From: Planctomycetota bacterium
GTDB taxonomy: Bacteria > Planctomycetota > SBBH01 > JAHFOU01
Assembly: GCA_023261525.1 (NCBI GenBank)
Contig: JAHFOU010000029.1
Span: 3,142 to 13,412 of the forward strand
Reading direction: 5' to 3'
Length of the DNA stretch: 10,271 bases
Shown here: piece by piece, positions 6,850-10,271 of the stretch
Numbering within the stretch: the stretch's first letter is position 1
How the letters are laid out: the number at the start of each line of letters is the position of its first letter
Notes under the pieces: model-generated
The model's database searches: none
Seen by the model: the letters and a program-made list of their open reading frames with translations, nothing else
What the model was told of the DNA's origin: nothing
Made by a program: the position numbers and the translations under genes

Positions 6850-7419
6850 ATGCGCCCCGACCTGGTGGACCTCGCCCCGTACGGCTTCGCCCTGGATCCC
6901 CGCTACTGGTGCTTCGGATGGTCCCGCACCCCGCGGCTCTTCCTGCGCCGGGCCGTGGCCGCCCAGCTCGTCCGCGCGCGGGAAGGCCTCCCCGCCGGCT
7001 GGAACTTCCGGATCTGGGACGGCTACCGGAGCTACGCCACCCACGTCCGCATGGTGGAGAGCTTCCGGCGCCGCCTGGCCGCCGCCAACCCCGCCCTGTC
7101 CCCCGCCGAGCGGGACCGCCTGCTCTGGCGCTACGCCGCCCGGGTGAAGCGCCGCGTGAGGCGCCCCGACTCCCACCGCACCGGGGGCGCGGTGGACCTG
7201 ACCCTGGTGGACGCCGCCGGCCGGGAGCTGGAGATGGGCACCGACCACGACGCCCTGGTCCCCCAGGCCGCCCTGGCCTTCTACGAGCGCAAGTCCCGCC
7301 TCTCGCCGCGGGAGCGGGGCTTCCGGGACCGCCGGAGGATCCTCACGCGGGTGATGGTGCGGGCGGGCTTCCGGCGCTACGCGCCGGAATGGTGGCACTG
7401 GTCCAGCCTTATCGGCTGA
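6850..7419 (+). CDS. ddpX: D-Ala-D-Ala dipeptidase, VanX/DdpX type (peptidase M15D)
   Basis: 189 residues, close to VanX (202). Zinc ligands are visible as His109 and Asp116 in SHRTGGAVD and His183 in EWWHW, with Glu180 as the catalytic base; Arg60 in WDGYRS matches the substrate-stabilising Arg71 of VanX. The enzyme hydrolyses the free dipeptide D-Ala-D-Ala. In vancomycin-resistant bacteria it starves D-Ala-terminated precursor synthesis, while DdpX of E. coli recycles the dipeptide as a carbon source; with no VanH/VanA-type genes nearby, a recycling role is more likely here (inference). No signal peptide, so cytoplasmic. The ATG at 6850 is the only fitting start: no in-frame GTG or ATG precedes it closely, and it lacks a Shine-Dalgarno. 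It is divergent from pcp (65-bp gap) and its 3' end overlaps parB by 11 bp. Confidence 0.9.
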   Translation: MRPDLVDLAPYGFALDPRYWCFGWSRTPRLFLRRAVAAQLVRAREGLPAGWNFRIWDGYRSYATHVRMVESFRRRLAAANPALSPAERDRLLWRYAARVKRRVRRPDSHRTGGAVDLTLVDAAGRELEMGTDHDALVPQAALAFYERKSRLSPRERGFRDRRRILTRVMVRAGFRRYAPEWWHWSSLIG

Positions 7420-8344
7420 GGCGCTTGAACAGCCGGTTGAAGTCGTCCACGGAGTAGTACTCCAGCAGGATCTTCCCCTTCCGCCCCCGGCCGGGACGGA
7501 TCTCCACCTTGGTGCCCAGGATCTGGCGGAGCTGGTCCTCCAGGGCCTTCACGTCCGCGGACTTGGTCTTGGACGCGCGCGGCGGCGTCACCCGGATCTC
7601 CCCCGGCACGGACAGGGTGGCCGGGGCCGGGACCTGGCCGGAGATGGCCTGCTCGACCTGGCGGACCGAAAGCCCCTCCTGCTCGATGCGCCGGCAGAGA
7701 GCCTCGCGTTCCGCATCCGACTTCAACCCCAGGACGGCCCGGGCATGGCCCATGCTCAAGGCGCCGCGGACCAGGGCCTCCTTCGCCGGAGCCGGGAGCT
7801 CCAGGAGGCGCAGGGTGTTGGCCACCGTGGAGCGCTCCTGGCCCACCCGTTCGGCCAGGCCCTGCTGGGTGTAGCCGAACTGGTCGATCAGCCTCTGATA
7901 GGCCTGGGCCTTCTCCAGGGGGTTGAGGTCGGAGCGCTGGATGTTCTCGACCAGGGCGGCCTCGAGCATGCGCTCGTTGGGGACGTCCCGCACGACGGCC
8001 GGGACGGTGGCCAGGCCGGCCATCCGGGCCGCGCGCCAGCGGCGCTCCCCGGCGATCAGCTCATAGACGTTCCCCGAGCGGCGGACGACGACGGGCTGGA
8101 GGACGCCCGTCTGGCGGATGGAGGCCGCCAAGTCGTTCAGGGCCTCCTGGACGAAATGCTTGCGGGGCTGGTGGGGGTTGGGAACCACCGCGTCCAGGGC
8201 GAGCTGGAGCAGCTGCCCGCCGGAGGCCGCGGGGGCCTGCGGCGCGGGCACGGCCGGCGCGCTCGTCCCGGGCGGCGCCTCGGCGACCTTGTTGAGCTTG
8301 AGGAGATCCCCGATCCCCCGTCCCAGGCGGCGTTCCTCCGGCAT
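7409..8344 (-). CDS. parB: Chromosome-partitioning protein ParB (Spo0J type CTPase)
   Basis: 311 residues. An N-terminal RRLGRGIGDLL (5-15) resembles the ParA-stimulating peptide, followed by an Ala/Pro-rich linker (about 22-41). The ParB/Srx CTP-binding domain shows NPHQPRKHF (56-64), GERRWRAAR (99-107) and LVENIQRSDLNPLEK (131-145). A helix-turn-helix follows at about 157-182 (YTQQGLAERVGQERSTVANT), for parS recognition, then a second linker and a C-terminal dimerisation domain (about 263-311). ParB loads at parS, slides as a CTP clamp and drives origin segregation with ParA. The ATG follows the parA stop by 15 bp with AGGAGG 5 nt upstream (8355-8350), so the pair is one operon. Its TAA lies inside the last codons of the convergent dipeptidase gene. 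No parS-like TGTTTCACGTGAAACA was noticed in this window. Confidence 0.96.
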   Translation of the reverse strand: MPEERRLGRGIGDLLKLNKVAEAPPGTSAPAVPAPQAPAASGGQLLQLALDAVVPNPHQPRKHFVQEALNDLAASIRQTGVLQPVVVRRSGNVYELIAGERRWRAARMAGLATVPAVVRDVPNERMLEAALVENIQRSDLNPLEKAQAYQRLIDQFGYTQQGLAERVGQERSTVANTLRLLELPAPAKEALVRGALSMGHARAVLGLKSDAEREALCRRIEQEGLSVRQVEQAISGQVPAPATLSVPGEIRVTPPRASKTKSADVKALEDQLRQILGTKVEIRPGRGRKGKILLEYYSVDDFNRLFKRLSR

Positions 8345-8349
8345 GCGGT

Positions 8350-8355
8350 CCTCCT
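8350..8355 (-). promoter_or_regulatory. Shine-Dalgarno of parB
   Basis: AGGAGG on the minus strand lies 5 nt before the parB ATG, inside the 15-bp parA-parB gap. It fixes the start and shows that this genome uses conventional ribosome sites for the internal gene, in contrast with parA, which has none. Confidence 0.75.
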
Positions 8356-8359
8356 CGGC

Positions 8360-9139
8360 TTATGCCCCCACGGGGGCGGGTGAGGGTTTGGGGGCGCGCA
8401 GGAGCTCCCGCGCCAGCTGGAGGTAGGCGTAGGCCCCCCGGGACTCGGGGGCGAACTCCAGGATGGAAAGGCCGTGGCTGGGCGCCTCGGCCAGGAGCGG
8501 GTCGCGGGGGATGGACGCCGCGAGGACGGCCTCCCCGAAATGGACCCTCACCTCCCGCTCGATCTCGGCGGCCATGGACAGCGAGGGGTCGACCATGGTC
8601 ATCAGGATCCCCCTCAGGACCAGGGACGGGTTGAGGTCGCGGCGTATCCTCGAGAGGGTCTCCGAGACCTGGGCCAACCCCTCCATGGCCAGGAACTCCG
8701 CCTGCAGGGGGACCAGGACCCCGTCGGCCGCCCTCAGGGCGCTCTCCGTGAGGATGCCCAATGAAGGCGGGCAGTCGATGACGCAGACATCCCAGGAGGC
8801 CTCCCGCAGGCGGTCCCCCAGGCGGGTGCGGCCGTCGGCGGCCTGAATCAGGTCCCGCTCGACCTCCCTGAGGCGGGCATGCCCGCTCCAGAGCGTCATC
8901 CCCTCGGCCCCGGCCGGGACGCCGGCCTCCGCCGCGGGGCGAAGCCCCAGCAGGACGGCCGCGGTGCCTCCGTCGGAGGGCTTCTCCTGGCCCAGCGCGG
9001 TGGTGGCGTTCCCCTGGGGATCGGCGTCCACCAGCAGGACCCGGCGGCCGGCCCAGGCCAGGGCCACGGCGAGGTTGACCGCGGTGGTGGTCTTGCCGAC
9101 CCCCCCCTTCTGGTTGACCACCGCCAGGCATTCCCCCAT
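8360..9139 (-). CDS. parA: Chromosome-partitioning ATPase ParA (Soj type)
   Basis: 259 residues from the ATG at 9139. Deviant Walker A KGGVGKTT (11-18), Walker A' VDADPQGNAT with Asp38 and Asp40, and Walker B VIDCPPSLG with Asp122 define the MinD/ParA ATPase fold. No N-terminal DNA-binding domain is present, so this is the short chromosomal (Soj-like) type that binds DNA non-specifically as an ATP dimer and is stimulated by ParB. Start choice: homologues begin a few residues before VVNQKGG, so the frame open up to 9211 is upstream non-coding DNA. No Shine-Dalgarno precedes the ATG; instead an extended -10 (TGCTATCAT) ends 9 nt before it. It is the first gene of parA-parB and is divergent from the lipoprotein gene. 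The C-terminus (about 247-259) is Pro/Ala-rich and probably flexible. Confidence 0.96.
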   Translation of the reverse strand: MGECLAVVNQKGGVGKTTTAVNLAVALAWAGRRVLLVDADPQGNATTALGQEKPSDGGTAAVLLGLRPAAEAGVPAGAEGMTLWSGHARLREVERDLIQAADGRTRLGDRLREASWDVCVIDCPPSLGILTESALRAADGVLVPLQAEFLAMEGLAQVSETLSRIRRDLNPSLVLRGILMTMVDPSLSMAAEIEREVRVHFGEAVLAASIPRDPLLAEAPSHGLSILEFAPESRGAYAYLQLARELLRAPKPSPAPVGA

Positions 9140-9148
9140 GGAGACGGG

Positions 9149-9157
9149 ATGATAGCA
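9149..9157 (-). promoter_or_regulatory. Extended -10 promoter of parA-parB
   Basis: On the minus strand TGC-TATCAT (9157-9149) is a TGn extended -10 element. No -35 is seen at the proper distance, which an extended -10 can do without. The predicted transcript starts near 9142, about 3 nt before the parA ATG, so the mRNA would be leaderless. Confidence 0.5.
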
Positions 9158-9181
9158 GAAAGGCTTCCCGGGGCCGCGCCC

Positions 9182-9211
9182 TTGCACGGAGGGCCGCCCC
9201 TGGGGTAGCAT
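9182..9211 (+). promoter_or_regulatory. Possible promoter of the lipoprotein gene
   Basis: TTGCAC (9182-9187), an 18-nt spacer and TAGCAT (9206-9211) form a moderate -35/-10 pair. A start near 9218 would give a leader of about 29 nt, containing the Shine-Dalgarno. The match is weak in the second half of the -35. Confidence 0.35.
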
Positions 9212-9234
9212 CCCCGCCCGTCCCTCAACCCTAG

Positions 9235-9241
9235 AAGGAGG
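9235..9241 (+). promoter_or_regulatory. Shine-Dalgarno of the lipoprotein gene
   Basis: AAGGAGG, fully complementary to the 16S anti-Shine-Dalgarno, lies 5 nt before the ATG at 9247. It is the strongest ribosome site in the window and suggests high expression. Confidence 0.85.
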
Positions 9242-9246
9242 TCAGC

Positions 9247-10005
9247 ATGCGAAACGCTCGTATTTGGACCGCTGGACTGTTGGTCCTCTCCCTGGCCGGA
9301 TGCGGCACCAAGGTCTCCCTGGACGCCGGGTCCATGGGCGGTGGCCGCGCCGCCATCTATGAGAACGAAGGCCGTCCCGCCAAGTCCATCGGCATGGGCA
9401 TGGCCAACAAGGCCGCCCGCGGCTTCGTCGACACGCTGACCGGCTGGATCGAGTGGCCCATGCAGACCTGGAAGGGCTACGAGCACGGCGTCTCCTTCAT
9501 CAAGAACGAGGCCGGCTCCAAGACCGTCGGCGTCCTCAAGGGCCTGATCCTCAGCGGCCCCGGATACGCCATCGGCCGCACCGGCAGCGGCCTCGGCGAG
9601 CTGTTCGGGTTCTGGACGGCCAACCGCCCCGACAACAACGGGATCGGCTCCACCCTGGACGCCGAGTTCGTCTGGGACGAGGGCAAGGCCTACAGCATGT
9701 TCGAGCCCAGCCTGGAAGAGGGCCTCAAGCCCTACGGCCGCAAGTTCGTCCACGGGGTGGCGAACGCCGTCGGCGGCATCTGCGAGATCCCGAGCCAGAT
9801 CAAGAAGGGGGCCAACGGGACCGGCGGCGCCAACGTGGGCACCGGCATCGTCAAGGGCTTCTGGTTCTTCCTGAGCCGCGAGTGGGTGGGTTGGGGTGAC
9901 ACCTTCGGGGGCTTCCTGTTCCCGAACCACAACGACACCGTGGGCCGTGGCTGGGAGGAGAAGTGGGCCTGGTCCGCTCTGACCGACGCTCCTGCGAAGA
10001 AGTAA
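9247..10005 (+). CDS. Lipoprotein with two internal repeats, TIGR04073-like (exosortase-associated) family
   Basis: 252 residues. A lipoprotein signal is clear: basic MRNAR, a hydrophobic core and lipobox LAGC with Cys19, so the mature protein should be lipid-anchored in the envelope. Two related units follow. Unit 1 (about 57-129) contains RGFVDTLTGWIEWPMQ, then GVLKGLILSGPGYAIGRTGSG and ELFGFWTANRPDN. Unit 2 (about 165-231) contains VHGVANAVGGICEIPSQI, GIVKGFWFFLSREWVGWGDT and GGFLFPNHNDT. The shape 'RG..N.ltGw.E.P.Q...G...G.vkG....R...G..e...FP' matches my memory of TIGR04073, a family noted in exosortase-containing bacteria; its function is unknown. No exosortase gene or PEP-CTERM tail is in view. 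The spaced glycines and small residues in both units could support membrane-inserted hairpins. It is expressed alone: a strong Shine-Dalgarno before it and an intrinsic terminator after it. Confidence 0.85.
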   Translation: MRNARIWTAGLLVLSLAGCGTKVSLDAGSMGGGRAAIYENEGRPAKSIGMGMANKAARGFVDTLTGWIEWPMQTWKGYEHGVSFIKNEAGSKTVGVLKGLILSGPGYAIGRTGSGLGELFGFWTANRPDNNGIGSTLDAEFVWDEGKAYSMFEPSLEEGLKPYGRKFVHGVANAVGGICEIPSQIKKGANGTGGANVGTGIVKGFWFFLSREWVGWGDTFGGFLFPNHNDTVGRGWEEKWAWSALTDAPAKK

Positions 10006-10011
10006 GAAGGG

Positions 10012-10271
10012 TTGATCCGAGATTTTCGTACGGGGGGGGCCCATCCGGGCCTCCCCCGTTTTTTTGTACTGCCCGAGGCCTGCATCGCCTGCCGGGTCTG
10101 CGTGGACCAGGCTCCCCACCTGTTCCGGGTGACGTCGAAGGCCGTGGCGGCGCTGAGGCGCCAGCCGGCGGGGCGGCGGGAGCGGATGGCGGCCGAGGAG
10201 GCGCTGGAGCTGTGCCCTACCGGGGCGATCGGGACCGCGCGACCAGGTTCGAGGCCCGGTGCAGGGACTCG
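10012..10271 (+). CDS. [4Fe-4S] ferredoxin, N-terminal part (start unresolved, 3' end outside the window)
   Basis: The frame reads VLPEACIACRVCVDQAPHLF (codons 10066-10125) and later ALELCPTGAIGT, so Cys codons at 10081, 10090, 10099 and 10213 give C-x2-C-x2-C-x37-C-P, the ligand pattern of single-cluster [4Fe-4S] ferredoxins (about 60-80 residues). The role would be low-potential electron transfer in the cytoplasm. The start is a problem: the only ordinary in-frame start upstream of the cysteines is TTG at 10012, which would place the whole terminator hairpin and T-run inside the gene and has a purine run directly abutting it; the first candidate after the terminator is CTG at 10069. No promoter or ribosome site is visible between the T-run and the cysteines. 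The frame is also continuous with that of the lipoprotein after its TAA. It may be real with a rare start, or a decayed 5' end. The coordinates given are the outer limit. Confidence 0.5.
   Translation, partial: MIRDFRTGGAHPGLPRFFVLPEACIACRVCVDQAPHLFRVTSKAVAALRRQPAGRRERMAAEEALELCPTGAIGTARPGSRPGAGT
10031..10065 (+). terminator. Intrinsic (rho-independent) terminator after the lipoprotein gene
   Basis: Positions 10031-10042 pair with 10047-10058 in a 12-bp stem (11 Watson-Crick pairs, almost all G-C, plus one G-U), with the loop ATCC (10043-10046), followed directly by seven T (10059-10065). This is a textbook terminator, 26 bp after the lipoprotein stop codon, and the only one seen in the window. 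Confidence 0.92.

Noticed and set aside
6041..7147. A plus-strand open frame starting MAELAYAGDLKSPGRK
   Set aside because: This peptide is the familiar false translation of tRNA-Leu followed by the antisense of pcp.
6850..7419. A vancomycin-resistance role for the VanX-type dipeptidase
   Set aside because: No vanH, vanA-type ligase or two-component genes are nearby, and DdpX-like enzymes are common in Gram-negative bacteria as recycling enzymes.
9140..9211. A longer ParA starting at 9211 with 24 extra residues
   Set aside because: The extra part has no similarity to ParA, overlaps the divergent promoter region, and ParA homologues begin just before VVNQKGG. The -10 box lies inside it.
10032..10039. 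Run of eight G as a possible G-quadruplex or phase-variable tract
   Set aside because: It is one arm of the perfect terminator stem and has no further G-tracts of the right spacing; a slippage role is not needed to explain it.
8896..10119. A 407-codon open frame on the minus strand opposite the lipoprotein gene and part of parA
   Set aside because: It is antisense to the lipoprotein with its lipobox and strong Shine-Dalgarno, and crosses the terminator; composition is Gly/Ala/Asp-rich with no recognisable domain.
1..10271. Mobile element, CRISPR array, riboswitch or attachment site next to tRNA-Leu
   Set aside because: No transposase or integrase, no regularly spaced repeats and no duplicate of the tRNA 3' end were seen; the tRNA is followed directly by pcp.

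Overview
The window is very GC-rich (visibly well over 60%), with strong G/C third-position bias and almost no non-coding DNA. The gene content (FadE-type acyl-CoA dehydrogenase, Minf_1886-family protein, TIGR04073-type lipoprotein, chromosomal-type ParA/ParB) suggests a free-living Gram-negative bacterium. My best guess is an acidobacterium of the Holophagae (Geothrix/Holophaga-like), but this rests on overall impression and is not proven by any single sequence. There is no sign of phage, insertion sequence, CRISPR array or plasmid backbone.

Layout. 2-595 (+) is the 3' end of an acyl-CoA dehydrogenase gene. 592-5975 (-) is a tight five-gene operon, in transcription order: Minf_1886-family protein, AI-2E-family membrane transporter, a 113-residue two-helix membrane protein of unknown function, and two half-ABC exporters that look like a heterodimer with one degenerate ATPase site. 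A good sigma70-type promoter (TTGACC-17 nt-TAAAAT) stands just before the first gene, and the junctions are GTGA and ATGA overlaps or adjacent stop/start codons. 6035-6118 (+) is tRNA-Leu(UAA). 6116-6784 (-) encodes a pyroglutamyl-peptidase I with a signal peptide. It is divergent from 6850-7419 (+), a VanX/DdpX-type D-Ala-D-Ala dipeptidase. 7409-9139 (-) is the parA-parB chromosome-segregation pair. 9247-10005 (+) is a lipoprotein with two internal repeats that resembles the exosortase-associated TIGR04073 family, followed by a strong intrinsic terminator at 10031-10065. 10012/10069-10271 (+) is the beginning of a single-cluster [4Fe-4S] ferredoxin that runs off the window and has no convincing start codon.

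How the genes work together. The two ABC half-transporters almost certainly act as one complex: the catalytic Glu missing from one subunit and the altered signature motif of the other fall in the same composite ATP site. ParA and ParB form the usual segregation pair. The Pcp/DdpX divergent pair is two small-peptide hydrolases, one predicted exported and one cytoplasmic, and may serve peptide or cell-wall fragment turnover (inference).

Points for a second look: a recurrent TANNNT box only 8-9 nt before three start codons (Minf_1886, ddpX-like, parA), consistent with leaderless mRNAs; a tRNA whose unusual G1-U72 pair creates the stop codon of the convergent gene; convergent genes that overlap by 3-11 bp with no terminator between them; an exported Pcp rich in cysteines; and the ferredoxin start problem. 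No stretch over 300 bases lacks a gene. The longest non-coding gaps are 9140-9246 and the roughly 60-bp gaps at 5976-6034, 6785-6849 and 10006-10068.
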